Source: Dryocola sp032051265 (GTDB lineage Bacteria; Pseudomonadota; Gammaproteobacteria; Enterobacterales; Enterobacteriaceae). From it: DNA of 64,000 bases. The position numbers and the translations under genes were made by a program. Shown here piece by piece: positions 1 to 9,061 of the stretch. Each line of letters begins with the position of its first letter. The stretch's first letter is position 1. The DNA lies in the NCBI GenBank assembly GCA_032051265.1, contig DAMBYU010000004.1, positions 124,001-188,000 of the forward strand. The letters are read 5' to 3'. Under the pieces are notes generated by a model. That model ran no database searches. It was not told the origin of the DNA and saw nothing but the letters and a program-made list of their open reading frames with translations.

Positions 1-219
1 TCGCGTCAGCCATATCCGCATAATGGCCCTTTATACCCAATGAATTTTGTGTTGCAGGAAAGCCAATGCATCTGCAACCCGAAAGACGAAGGGAAGACCC
101 TTTTTCGGGTAAGCCCGTTACCCCTTCACTCTCTTCCCCTTAACCTTTGGGATTTTGCCTTTTGGTGCCGCCAGATTTGGGGCGAAATTGTTTATTGGGC
201 CGCGCACATTTATTGGAGT

Positions 220-252
220 AAAGAAAAACGGCGGAGCAGGGATGCTCCGCCG
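220..252 (-). terminator. Rho-independent terminator of the ArdC-like operon
   Basis: A perfect 10-bp stem (CGGCGGAGCA at 229-238, TGCTCCGCCG at 243-252) closes a GGGA loop. Read on the minus strand it is followed by a T-rich tract (TTTTTCTTT). It lies just past the stop codon of the minus-strand gene ending at 265, so it most likely terminates that transcript. I see no gene in the remaining leftmost 220 bases. Confidence 0.8.
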
Positions 253-264
253 TGAATATGAAGG

Positions 265-1176
265 TCATGCGCTCAGCGCTAACGGCTGTTGTGCCCGTTC
301 AAGCAGGTATTCGCAGGCATTACGCGCTAATCCGCTGGCACGGAAAATTGCTTTTTTGTCCTGCTGTAACACCTTAAGCCACGATGCGATGTAGCTGTCA
401 TGCTGTAGCTTCGCCTGAATACCAACATGGGCGCAGAGAAATGCAGACCCCATTTCGGCGACGAGTTCTTCAAAACTATATGTCGGATCGCCAAAGGTAT
501 GGTTTCCGGTGGTAATGCCGTCGCGACTCAGCCGCGAAGCATGTCCGGTAGCGTGCGTCAGCTCATGTAGTAGCGTGCCGTAATAGTCCTCACGCGAAGT
601 GAACTGCTCAGGATGCGGCATGATGATGCAGTCGCGCCCCGGCGAGTAATATGCCCGGTTCTGGCGTCGGTGAGTGATCGTCACTGCGCTTTGCCGGGCA
701 ACCTGCTCAGCGGCGGCAATGGGATCATCGACCATCACGACAGGCTGTGAAAACGCCTCCGGCAGTCCTTCACATTGCTGAATATTGAACAGCCGGAACT
801 CGCGTACTACGGCGTAGGACGTCAATTTAGGGTTGCCGTCAGCATCAAGAACCGTGTTCCCGTTGCTGTCCACTACCTCGCGTTGCTGGGGCAGATAAAA
901 CACGGCCAGTGTAGATTTTTCGCCTTTGCGGATGTTACCGCCCGCATTACGAATTTGAGTGAAGGTCAGCCAGCGATCGCTTTCATATCCCTGTCGTTCT
1001 GCGCTGTTCCAGAGCAGAGGAATATTGATGCCGTGATAAAACCGCCCGGACAGGGCATTCATCGGCACCACTGGTTCCTCTTCCCGCCATGGGCGAACCC
1101 AGGGGATCACGCCTTTCTCCAGCGCGGCGATAATTTCATCGGTGACTTTCTGGTAAAGATCGTTGCTTCTGTTCAT
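265..1176 (-). CDS. ArdC-like ssDNA-binding / zincin metallopeptidase-domain protein
   Basis: A 303-residue protein with the two-part plan of ArdC-type antirestriction proteins of plasmids and integrative elements. The N-terminal domain (about 1-135) starts with the family-typical run around residues 17-30 (AALEKGVIPWVRPW). The C-terminal zincin-like domain has HELTH at residues 204-208. The family protects incoming DNA from restriction; the role here is inferred from homology. The open frame continues 43 codons upstream, but I chose the ATG at 1176 because GAGG lies at the right distance before it. It follows the small gene ending at 1262 and has a strong terminator downstream. It sits next to several restriction genes, which fits a mobile element carrying both restriction and antirestriction functions. 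Confidence 0.85.
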   Translation of the reverse strand: MNRSNDLYQKVTDEIIAALEKGVIPWVRPWREEEPVVPMNALSGRFYHGINIPLLWNSAERQGYESDRWLTFTQIRNAGGNIRKGEKSTLAVFYLPQQREVVDSNGNTVLDADGNPKLTSYAVVREFRLFNIQQCEGLPEAFSQPVVMVDDPIAAAEQVARQSAVTITHRRQNRAYYSPGRDCIIMPHPEQFTSREDYYGTLLHELTHATGHASRLSRDGITTGNHTFGDPTYSFEELVAEMGSAFLCAHVGIQAKLQHDSYIASWLKVLQQDKKAIFRASGLARNACEYLLERAQQPLALSA

Positions 1177-1261
1177 AAGTGTAACCTCATGATAAAGAAG
1201 CCGGGTACAGCGCTCCCGGTCGGGAGTCGCCCGGCACGGGGAGTAAAGGATGCTGAGGTAA

Positions 1262-1555
1262 TCAGCTGGTGTGAAGGGCAGTAACCAACAAGTGATCATC
1301 TTCAAGGGTTAAGCGCAGCGGCGTCATCAGCGGTACATTGCTGCTGCCGTCGGCGGGAAAGCAGTACAGACCGAAATTAATACTCTTACGGTCCGGGCCT
1401 GCGCTTTTGAATGTCAGTATGGTCGCGACAATCAGGTTTTCGAGGCGGTCATCTTCCTGAGAGGGATCGGGTGGAAAACTGACTACCTTTTCCCAGGCCT
1501 CAGATGAGATAGACAATGATAAGGATGTTGCTTCAGTGATGGATGAAGTTGGCAT
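1262..1555 (-). CDS. Small conserved-type integrative-element protein, function unknown
   Basis: A 97-residue soluble, acidic protein that I do not recognise by fold. It lies 85 bp upstream of the ArdC-like gene on the same strand and shares its terminator region, so the two are probably co-transcribed. The ATG at 1555 is preceded by GGAG at good spacing; the longer frame to 1615 has no such site and is rejected. There is no signal peptide, membrane segment or clear motif. Small proteins of this kind often accompany ArdC-like genes in integrative elements, but nothing here supports a specific function. Confidence 0.6.
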   Translation of the reverse strand: MPTSSITEATSLSLSISSEAWEKVVSFPPDPSQEDDRLENLIVATILTFKSAGPDRKSINFGLYCFPADGSSNVPLMTPLRLTLEDDHLLVTALHTS

Positions 1556-1830
1556 AGTATTTCTCCAGTGATGAAAGCAGAGAAACACCGCCCGACAGGG
1601 AGGAATTCCCTGCATGGTGGGGTAGAGGATGTATCAGGCGCTAAGCGCTGTCCACGAGGATGATACGGAGCGGACGAAAAGGCGAGCCTCACCGGGAGGG
1701 TGGCAACCTGAAGGCTCTGGTTGCAGGTCAAACTTCGTACAGATTAATACGGTATCAATAATAATCAATAGTCAGGCTCTTCAATGAGAGAGTTCGGGGC
1801 CGTTATTCTGGAATCCAGTCTGGCGCGCGA

Positions 1831-1879
1831 TTTATCCGCTATAGGGGTTAAAAGAAATTTATCCTCTACAGGGGATAAA
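1831..1879. repeat. Two 22-bp direct repeats with dyad symmetry (likely operator)
   Basis: Copies at 1831-1852 and 1858-1879 both read TTTATCC, about eight bases, then GGTTAAA or GGATAAA. Each copy is itself nearly palindromic and their starts are 27 bp apart. They are the only clear structure in the 364-bp gap between the genes starting at 1555 and ending at 1920. They lie upstream of the minus-strand ArdC-like pair, so an operator for that operon is the natural reading. Which protein binds is unknown. Confidence 0.5.
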
Positions 1880-1919
1880 GCATATTGGGCAACCGATGAT
1901 ACCTGCGAAACTCACGGTC

Positions 1920-2792
1920 TCAGGCTTTGAAGATCTGCTTACGATGCCAGCCGACGTATTGCTCAGTGGGCCACAGCGTTTTGTCATGGGGAAGATGCAA
2001 TTGCTGGCCGTTCCGTTGCCAGAACAGGTTATCGACCACTGGGCTACGGCTGACGCCGCCGGAGATGCGGATCGTCAGGTTTTCATCCAGCCCGAACGCG
2101 CCCATATCAAAAGCATCGTGGTGCAGCGAACACAGCGCCAGACCGTTGTTTACCACACATGGTCCACCGTAGGTTTTCCAGTGGATATGGGCGGCTTCAA
2201 TACCAACCAGCGCACCATCCAGCCGTAGATCGTAACCGCAGAAAGCACATCGGGAATGGTAAGCCCGAAGCACGATATCCCTGAAGCGCGGATCGCGGTT
2301 CTTCGAACGGTCAATAAAATCCAAACCTAATTGGTTGGCGAGGATCCGCTGAATACTTTCGGGGAAACGATCGATCAGGATCTGCTGGGCCAGTTGGTCG
2401 ATTACTTCAGGGTGTGCAAGTAAGTGGTGGTAAGCTGCTTCATCAAAGCCGCCCGCTACCTGGTTATCAATCAACTCTTTCTTGGTCGGTTGGGTGTTGC
2501 CTTTACGGGGTTTACAGCCTTCCGCGTTAGTGATTTCCCAGAAGCCATCAGTTCTGAGCCGCCAGAAAGGCATATTTGGATAGTCAGTGTGCCGCTTGGG
2601 GCCAAACTCTTTCAGCAGGTGAGTGAGCGGTTCGTGGATCTCTAGGCCGTAGTTAAACAGGCGCGGGTGGCCTGCTTTATACTGCGACAACACATACAAC
2701 AGCAGCAACGGCTTATGTGGCGCGCATACGTCACCCTGACGCCATACAGAGACGTTGGAAATGGCCGATTGCAGCGCTTCGAGAGATATCAT
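1920..2792 (-). CDS. Phosphorothioate-DNA-type restriction endonuclease (SBD-HNH family)
   Basis: A 290-residue protein matching the family in which an N-terminal sulfur-binding domain (about 1-160, with the characteristic APHKPLLLLYVL stretch at 24-35) precedes an HNH nuclease. The HNH part shows C182-x2-C185, the AAH at 200-202 and the C221-S-L-H-H segment, as expected for a zinc-stabilised beta-beta-alpha metal nuclease. Known relatives (ScoMcrA type) cut DNA carrying phosphorothioate modification made by Dnd proteins. No dnd genes are in this window, so it would act as a type IV enzyme against foreign modified DNA. It diverges from the Mrr-like gene at 2947 across a 154-bp gap that must hold both promoters. 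Confidence 0.8.
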   Translation of the reverse strand: MISLEALQSAISNVSVWRQGDVCAPHKPLLLLYVLSQYKAGHPRLFNYGLEIHEPLTHLLKEFGPKRHTDYPNMPFWRLRTDGFWEITNAEGCKPRKGNTQPTKKELIDNQVAGGFDEAAYHHLLAHPEVIDQLAQQILIDRFPESIQRILANQLGLDFIDRSKNRDPRFRDIVLRAYHSRCAFCGYDLRLDGALVGIEAAHIHWKTYGGPCVVNNGLALCSLHHDAFDMGAFGLDENLTIRISGGVSRSPVVDNLFWQRNGQQLHLPHDKTLWPTEQYVGWHRKQIFKA

Positions 2793-2946
2793 TGGAATGA
2801 ACCGAGTAACAGACTGATGTTATTGCGATCATGCTCGCAAAATTATGTTGATTCAAGATGAATAACGTAACATTGACTTGCTTTCGGTAAAGCGAATTTC
2901 ATTGTGCTAAAGTCCCTGCTAACAAACTAATTCAGTAGGGAAATAC

Positions 2947-3953
2947 ATGGTCGGTAAGATGTGGATGATCCGTGGAGATGGCGGAAAATTGTATGATGAT
3001 TTTCGTGACAAGCAGGTTGCTGCAATTGGTTGGCCGCAGCTTGCACCACATGTGAAGCCAGGGCTCTCAAGAGAGCAGTTGTTTACTCTGTATCAGGAGA
3101 TTGAGCCACAGACAAAACGTGGAACAGTACGCTCTGGCGCTTCTCAGGTTTGGCGCTTTGTGAATGAAATGCAGAAGGGGGACTGGGCTATTACTTATTC
3201 ACCTTCTAATCGAACCTACTTGCTAGGGAAAATAGTTTCAGATTTTGAATATCATCACGAGTGGCTAGAAGATGGAATGGGTATTGCCCGACAGGTTAAG
3301 TGGAATCCGGATGAAATTGATCGTGATAATCTGAGTGATGCAACCAGAAATACGTTAGGTTCTACGCTGACCATTTTTCGGGTGCCGGATTTTGCAGTGA
3401 ATGAGTTATTACAGGGGAAAAGCCAGCTCCTGATGCCGTGCCTGAGGCGCCTGATTCTGTTGATGAGGATGAAGCTGTATCTAACCCGCTACGTGATATG
3501 GAAATGATTGCTTTTGAGGGTATAAAAGACCGTATCAACCGACTTGACTGGGATGAAATGCAAAATTTGGTGGCGGGTGTATTACGTAGCATGGGATATA
3601 AAACTCAGATCTCGCCAGCTGGCGCGGATCGTGGCAAAGATATCATTGCCTCACCGGATGGTTTCGGTTTTGAAAATCCGCGCATCATTGTTGAAGTTAA
3701 ACATCGCCGCGAGCAGATGGGCAGTCAGCAGATTCGCAGCTTCATTGGTGGACGACATAAAGATGATCGCGGGTTGTACGTCAGCACTGGAGGTTTTAGC
3801 AAAGATGCGCGTTATGAAGCTGATCGTTCAACCATCCCTTTAACTCTCTGGACACTGGATGATTTAGTTCGCGCACTTGTGGAAAACTATGAGCAGGTGG
3901 ATATCGAGACCAAGCTATTAGTTCCGTTGAAAAGAACTTATTTGCCAGCCTGA
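2947..3953 (+). pseudogene. Mrr-type restriction endonuclease, split by a frameshift
   Basis: Two overlapping frames together give one protein of about 335 residues. The first part (from ATG 2947) is an N-terminal recognition-type domain (MWMIRGDGGKLYDDF...). The second is a classical Mrr catalytic domain with GADRGKDII and EVKHRR as the PD-(D/E)xK residues. The frame changes from 1 to 0 within the run GGGGAAAA at 3414-3421. Restoring one base there joins the halves smoothly through a Pro/Glu/Asp-rich linker. The first frame otherwise ends at 3507 in unrelated residues. The arrangement does not match a classical X-XXY-YYZ slippery site, so I read it as a one-base deletion (or sequencing error) that inactivates the gene. 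Mrr-type enzymes cut methylated DNA. Confidence 0.75.
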
Positions 3954-3983
3954 TGTTATCGCGCAGAATTTATCGGGGTTTTT

Positions 3984-4880
3984 ATGTTTAGTGATTTTGA
4001 TTTTTCATTATTAGATAATAAGTTAATAAAAGAGGATACTATAAGAGAGGAACTGGTTTCTCCGCTTTTAAGAAAACTGGGCTATTCTATCTCAGGCAGT
4101 AATAAAATTATCAGAAGTTTGGCACTTGATCATCCATATGTGCGTATTGGGACTAAAAAAAATAATATTAAAATTATCCCCGATTATTTATTGATTATAG
4201 ATGAGAAGTATAAATGGATTTTGGATGCGAAAGGTCCATCTGAAAATATTTTATCAGGTAAAAACGTTGAGCAAGCTTATAGCTATGCCATTCACCCTGA
4301 TATTAGAGCTTCTGTTTATGTTTTGTGCAATGGGCATCAATTAGTTATTTTTAATATAAATCAGGCAGACCCTGTTTTTGTTGTGAATCTTAAGGATTTA
4401 AGCAATGACTTAAATGAGTTGAAAGGGTTATTATCGCCAATGGCATTTTCAAACCCACGACTGCTCAATTTTAAACCTGATTTTGGTCTGGCTTTACATA
4501 AAATTGGCTATACACAGAGAGATATTTTTTCTTTTAACTCGCTGGGGCTGCCATTTATTGTTAGAGTCAACGATAGTTTATATTCTGCTGTCGTGGAAGT
4601 GGGGCCAATTAGTGAAGGGTTTGACGGTGGAGTATTCTGTCTTTCATTGGATTTCAATAAAAAAATGCTAGATAAAATTCTGAAAAAAATAGACAAAAGA
4701 GTAGCATTTAAGATTGAAGAGTCTCTGTCACGGCAACCATACTCTATTGAGATACTTGAGGATATTCCGGTGTTAAAAGTTAATGCAAGAATGACAGGGG
4801 GAATTTATAAAAACAAAGATGAACAATATATTCCTTTAGAAATAATAGATGTTGATAATGTTAACCTTATAGACAATTAG
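3984..4880 (+). CDS. Orphan HsdR N-terminal-like PD-(D/E)xK protein
   Basis: A 298-residue protein whose first half resembles the type I restriction HsdR N-terminal nuclease domain. It has IPDYLL with D67, DAK at 81-83 and a QAYSY segment at 97-101, i.e. the PD-(D/E)xK core plus the QxxxY motif seen in RecB-like type I nucleases. No helicase domain follows; the second half (about 150-298) is unrecognised. It is markedly more AT-rich than its neighbours, which suggests a separate transfer. It starts 30 bp after the Mrr-like gene in the same direction and converges on the metallopeptidase gene at 4903. A stand-alone defence nuclease is plausible but inferred. Confidence 0.65.
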   Translation: MFSDFDFSLLDNKLIKEDTIREELVSPLLRKLGYSISGSNKIIRSLALDHPYVRIGTKKNNIKIIPDYLLIIDEKYKWILDAKGPSENILSGKNVEQAYSYAIHPDIRASVYVLCNGHQLVIFNINQADPVFVVNLKDLSNDLNELKGLLSPMAFSNPRLLNFKPDFGLALHKIGYTQRDIFSFNSLGLPFIVRVNDSLYSAVVEVGPISEGFDGGVFCLSLDFNKKMLDKILKKIDKRVAFKIEESLSRQPYSIEILEDIPVLKVNARMTGGIYKNKDEQYIPLEIIDVDNVNLIDN

Positions 4881-4902
4881 ATTATAAAAACTGTGTTATG
4901 CC

Positions 4903-5604
4903 TTACAATTGCATATCTGGGTGTTCTACTTGAGCATGGAGTTCTTTCCATTCTGGACAATATTTCTTTATGAGTAACCAGAATGGTTTGTCGTGATTTT
5001 TCTCAACGGTATGGCACAGCTCATGGATAATGATGTAATCCATCACGCGATTTGAAAACTCCATACAACGGGGATGGAATTCAAGTACGTTATTTTCCGT
5101 GCAGTTTGCCCATCGTGCATCGAAGTGCTTAATTCGCCACGTCGTTACGGTTAGCCCTGTTTCTCGTTGCCAGTGAAGGATCCTCGAATGCAGCTTCTCT
5201 TTTGCTTTCTGCCTGTAAAAACCGTCCAGTGCAGGTTTAAAAAGATGACGACTCACAAAATGGCCTTCGGGTGAAAACACCTTGAACCGACTTTGGTTGA
5301 ACGTAATTTTGGGTACAGTGAGTTCAGGCGAAGGAATGACTTCACAATAGAACGTTTTACCCCGGTAGGGTAAGCGGCTACCCGTCACGATCTCATTTTT
5401 CAATGGTCGGTTGACCTCAGCCAGACGTTGCTTGATCCATCGGGCGCGATAGCGTATCAGCTCTTGCTGTTCCTGCAACGACACATCCGGTCCTCGAAGG
5501 AGTACCTTCTGGCCACGTTCCACAGTCACGTAGTGATGACCGAGTCTTGAGTCGACCCTGAACTCCCACTCGATAGCCGTGGTGCCGTATTGAAAAATGG
5601 GCAT
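4903..5604 (-). CDS. YgjP/M48-type metallopeptidase linked to type I R-M
   Basis: A 233-residue protein with HELCH at 194-198 and a third likely ligand H204 (EKNHDKPFW), the hallmark of YgjP-like (WLM/SprT-related) zinc metallopeptidases. It starts 17 bp after the hsdR stop codon on the same strand, so it is the last gene of the hsdMSR operon. Genes of this family are repeatedly found next to type I restriction genes. One idea is that they control HsdR level by proteolysis, but that is inference. No signal peptide, so cytoplasmic. It converges on the gene ending at 4880. Confidence 0.8.
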   Translation of the reverse strand: MPIFQYGTTAIEWEFRVDSRLGHHYVTVERGQKVLLRGPDVSLQEQQELIRYRARWIKQRLAEVNRPLKNEIVTGSRLPYRGKTFYCEVIPSPELTVPKITFNQSRFKVFSPEGHFVSRHLFKPALDGFYRQKAKEKLHSRILHWQRETGLTVTTWRIKHFDARWANCTENNVLEFHPRCMEFSNRVMDYIIIHELCHTVEKNHDKPFWLLIKKYCPEWKELHAQVEHPDMQL

Positions 5605-5621
5605 TGTTAATGGCTCGACTG

Positions 5622-8600
5622 TCAGTTGTTCAGCATAATCTGGAATATCTCATTGGTGTGTTGGCGTGCAACGGTCATGTCCCATCCCCCCAAGCCGCGT
5701 AAAATCGTGCGTATCGTTTTCTTGATCTCATTGTGGATGTCACTTTGTTTCTTCCAGATAGGAGAGCGCATGACGGCTGCAATATCTGGATGATTGAATA
5801 ATCCTTTCGTCCATGCCAGGGCCTCTGCTTCAGCAACCTGTTTTATCAGATAGTTGAACGTTGCCCGCTCAGTTGCGGTACTCAACCCCATTTCGCTGGG
5901 CTTCGCATCTTTGTCTCTGATACGCTGTGCGAACAATTCCAGTTGTTCCAGAAACAGAGCCTGTTCGATCCGGCCTTCCCGCTCTTCTTGTATCAGTCTT
6001 GCGAGCTCTTCTTCAAGATCGCCGAAGAACGCCGGATCTTTGCCTTTACCGGTTCTGATCGTGTGCTTCAGTTTATTCTTCATCACCAGCGCTGCGCTGC
6101 CTTTACTTTTTTGCTTACGCAGAAGATCCATATCGGCGGCATCAAGGATAGAGACTTCGCGTCCCAGCAGGCTTTTGACTTCACTTGATTCAATGTGTTC
6201 GTCCAGCATTCCCTTAAGCAGTTCTGATTCTGAAGTGGTGATGCGTACCTTATCCGCACTGTCCGGCATTTTATTCAGCAACTGCAGTTTAATTTCATTG
6301 AATACCTTAAAATAAGGTTTAAAAGGGGCTGCTCGCTCATCGGGTAATACAATATCTAAACGACCATTGAACTCCGCAAGAGCAACGAGGAAATCTTCCA
6401 CGATATCAAGCCGTACGTCCGGATCTAAATATAGATCGGCGTCCTCTTTATAGGGTTCCGGGTGCTTAAGTAGATTGTGTTTTTTCGGCAGAATATCTTC
6501 TACTTTGCTCAGCGCGGCTTTAAGTTTTGGCAGTTCCGATTCTACATCGGTCCAGACTTGTTCAGGCAGAACATCCCCACCATAAATTTTGAGCGCTTCA
6601 TCCAGGTATTCCACAACTCCGTAGTAATCGACGATATAACCCGCCTTTTTCCCCTTGCGGGTACGGTTCACACGGGCAATAGCCTGAAGTAAGGTATGTT
6701 CTTTCAGCGGTTTATCAAGATAGAGGGTACTGACAATCGGTGCATCCCACCCTGTGAGCAGCATATCGGAAACGATGATCAAACCAATGTTATTGATCCT
6801 GGCTTGTCCATCAGGTTTGTTCTCTGCTTCGTGACCATAAGGCAGTTTGAATTCGGTGTTGACCAGAGTGGGAATATCATCGCTCAGAACGGCAACTGGA
6901 GTTTTTCCTTCTTTAGCCTCGCGCTTTACTCGCTCTTCTATCGTCTCCAGAACCCCTTGTGCACCAGTGGCACTGTGGGCTTTCTGCTCGCTTGCTCCAG
7001 TGCGGTTATCCGTCATACTCCCCAGAGAAATAACGACCCTACTGTCGAATGTGGGTAGGTTTTTCGCTTGGCGTTCTGCCATCAGACCATCGATAACATC
7101 TTTGTAGCGAACCGCCGTATCCCGGCCATCACAGACAAGTATTGCCTTAAATTTTCGGGGTTTTACGCTGGTAAGAAAGTGCTCAATCAAATGCTTCGCA
7201 TTTTGTTCAATGCGGCTGATTGCCCCCCGGCGCTTTTTCAGCAGCTGTTGCTTCAGTTTTTTCTTGCGTGCCAGAGGTTCCTGACCAAACTCAGTTTCAA
7301 ACGCCTCTTTCAGATTACCATCACTGGCCCATTCGGCCATACCTTCCTGGTATTTGATGGGTAACGTTGCGCCATCTGCTACTGCCTCATCAAGGCGATA
7401 AATATCAATGTATTCTTTGCCGCCAAATTCGCCAAGGGTGTTTTTGTCTTCTTTGAACAGAGGCGTACCGGTAAAAGCAATGAACTTCGCATTGGGGAGT
7501 GATGCGCGCATAAAGGCCGCGAGAAAACCGTATTGGCTACGATGTGCTTCATCAACCATAACAAAGAAGTTTGCTTTAGTACTGAGAACCCGGAAATCCA
7601 CTTTTTCTTCGCTGACTTTTTGCCATTTTGCTTTCAGGGGCTCGCCACTGGCGTTATTCAGACCGAAGTTAAGATTGTTTTCTTTGATTATCCAGCATTC
7701 ATCTTTGCCGTTTTCCAGACGTTTTAAAACACGTCTGACGCGGCTCTTTGAGGACTGTTCCTCATCCGTATCCTCATTATTTTCAGAGTCTTTTGCTGCC
7801 TGGATCTGTTTACCATCGCTTTCCTGAAACTTCTGAACCGTTGAGGTGAAGATCGCGCCGTAATCATTGCTTAACATCGCTTCAAGGCCGGTGACTGAAT
7901 CAGCTTTTGACGCCCTGAGCCCCACATTGGTAAAGGTGTTATGGATCTGACGGTCCAGATCGGTGCGATCCGTTAATACCAGAATGCTAGGATTTTCAAA
8001 ATTGGATATTTCTGCGCGCATCAAACGCGCCAATAGTGCCATGGTCAGCGATTTCCCGCTTCCCTGGGTATGCCAGATCACGCCTCCCTGTGTTTTACCC
8101 GGCAAGGCTGGATCATTCCCCTGTAGACGGAGCAAGGATTTCTCAACGGCCCGCCACTGTTGATAGCGAGGCAGTTTTTTGATCATTTGACCATCTTCGA
8201 CTTCAAATAGAGGGTAGAAGCAAACAAAACGAACAAAGCGAGAAGGTTCGAATAATGCCCACAGCAAAGTGTCCTGGGCTGTGGGCTCTTTACCTAGTAA
8301 CTCTTTAATTTCATTTAGAATGGCGTGCTCATCAGGTCTTTTAGGATCAAATTTCCAGTTAAGGTAAAACTGCTCTGGAGCATAAAGCGCGCCGTATTTT
8401 GCCTGGCTGCGATTGATTGCCCCACACACCATGTTAAATGCGAAATGATGTGGGAATGAATTCTGGTAACCGTCAATCTGTGCTATGCCCTTGCTCAGTT
8501 TAACGTTGCTGGCTTTACATTCGATCAGTGCCAGCGGTAGCCCATTAATGAACAGTAAAAGATCTGGTTTAAAAGGCGCAGCATTATTATTTTTACCAAC

Positions 8601-9005
8601 ATACTGATCGACGACGTGGAAACGGTTATGGGCTGCACCGGACTGGTCAATAAATCGGACGCTACGCTTGCGCCCCTCTTTATCTTTTTCTTGCAGATTG
8701 GACTGAAACAGTACGTTTTCCCAAAACGCATGGTTTGCCAGCATCAGATCGCTGTTATTTTCAAACCAGATATCACGCAGTTGTTTCATTGCTCGGGGAG
8801 CTGCGCCGGAGACTTCGGCCAGCCAGGGGTTGAGTGCATGCAATCTTTCAAGGAGGACTTCTTCCAGAATCAGGGGCTCGGTCCGCACCGTTTGTTCAAC
8901 CTGACATCCCTTGATATGGGTATAGCCGAGCTTCTTTAGCCACTCAATCGCTGGACGCTCAACGCCATCCAATTCCGGGAAAGATGTTGCAGTCTTACCT
9001 GACAT
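5622..9005 (-). CDS. hsdR: Type I restriction endonuclease, motor/nuclease subunit HsdR
   Basis: A protein of about 1127 residues. The N-terminal nuclease region carries the PD-(D/E)xK pair (D near 148, LIECKA near 162) and the IDGYQ part of the QxxxY motif. Two RecA-like helicase domains follow: Walker A TQGSGKS near 315, DEAH in MVDEAHRSQYG, FTGTPL (motif III) and the late SAT/QAIARVNR motif VI. It translocates DNA and cuts it when HsdM/HsdS find an unmethylated target. The frame opens at 9020, but I prefer the ATG at 9005 because AAGG lies about 8 bases before it, while the earlier ATGs overlap that site. It is third in hsdM-hsdS-hsdR, with a 56-bp gap after hsdS. Confidence 0.95.
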   Translation of the reverse strand: MSGKTATSFPELDGVERPAIEWLKKLGYTHIKGCQVEQTVRTEPLILEEVLLERLHALNPWLAEVSGAAPRAMKQLRDIWFENNSDLMLANHAFWENVLFQSNLQEKDKEGRKRSVRFIDQSGAAHNRFHVVDQYVGKNNNAAPFKPDLLLFINGLPLALIECKASNVKLSKGIAQIDGYQNSFPHHFAFNMVCGAINRSQAKYGALYAPEQFYLNWKFDPKRPDEHAILNEIKELLGKEPTAQDTLLWALFEPSRFVRFVCFYPLFEVEDGQMIKKLPRYQQWRAVEKSLLRLQGNDPALPGKTQGGVIWHTQGSGKSLTMALLARLMRAEISNFENPSILVLTDRTDLDRQIHNTFTNVGLRASKADSVTGLEAMLSNDYGAIFTSTVQKFQESDGKQIQAAKDSENNEDTDEEQSSKSRVRRVLKRLENGKDECWIIKENNLNFGLNNASGEPLKAKWQKVSEEKVDFRVLSTKANFFVMVDEAHRSQYGFLAAFMRASLPNAKFIAFTGTPLFKEDKNTLGEFGGKEYIDIYRLDEAVADGATLPIKYQEGMAEWASDGNLKEAFETEFGQEPLARKKKLKQQLLKKRRGAISRIEQNAKHLIEHFLTSVKPRKFKAILVCDGRDTAVRYKDVIDGLMAERQAKNLPTFDSRVVISLGSMTDNRTGASEQKAHSATGAQGVLETIEERVKREAKEGKTPVAVLSDDIPTLVNTEFKLPYGHEAENKPDGQARINNIGLIIVSDMLLTGWDAPIVSTLYLDKPLKEHTLLQAIARVNRTRKGKKAGYIVDYYGVVEYLDEALKIYGGDVLPEQVWTDVESELPKLKAALSKVEDILPKKHNLLKHPEPYKEDADLYLDPDVRLDIVEDFLVALAEFNGRLDIVLPDERAAPFKPYFKVFNEIKLQLLNKMPDSADKVRITTSESELLKGMLDEHIESSEVKSLLGREVSILDAADMDLLRKQKSKGSAALVMKNKLKHTIRTGKGKDPAFFGDLEEELARLIQEEREGRIEQALFLEQLELFAQRIRDKDAKPSEMGLSTATERATFNYLIKQVAEAEALAWTKGLFNHPDIAAVMRSPIWKKQSDIHNEIKKTIRTILRGLGGWDMTVARQHTNEIFQIMLNN

Positions 9006-9061
9006 AGCCATTACCTTCATTCATGTTGTGTGAGAGATGCCCGGAATAGGGCATCTCCTCA

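Noticed and set aside
40..394. Plus-strand frames of 71 and 79 codons at the left end
   Set aside because: No ribosome site, one overlaps the terminator and the ArdC-like gene, and composition is not coding-like.
3411..3424. Programmed -1 frameshifting in the Mrr-like gene
   Set aside because: The in-frame codons are GGG AAA AGC, so the A-site tRNA would mispair after slipping; not a classical X-XXY-YYZ signal and no downstream stem was evident.
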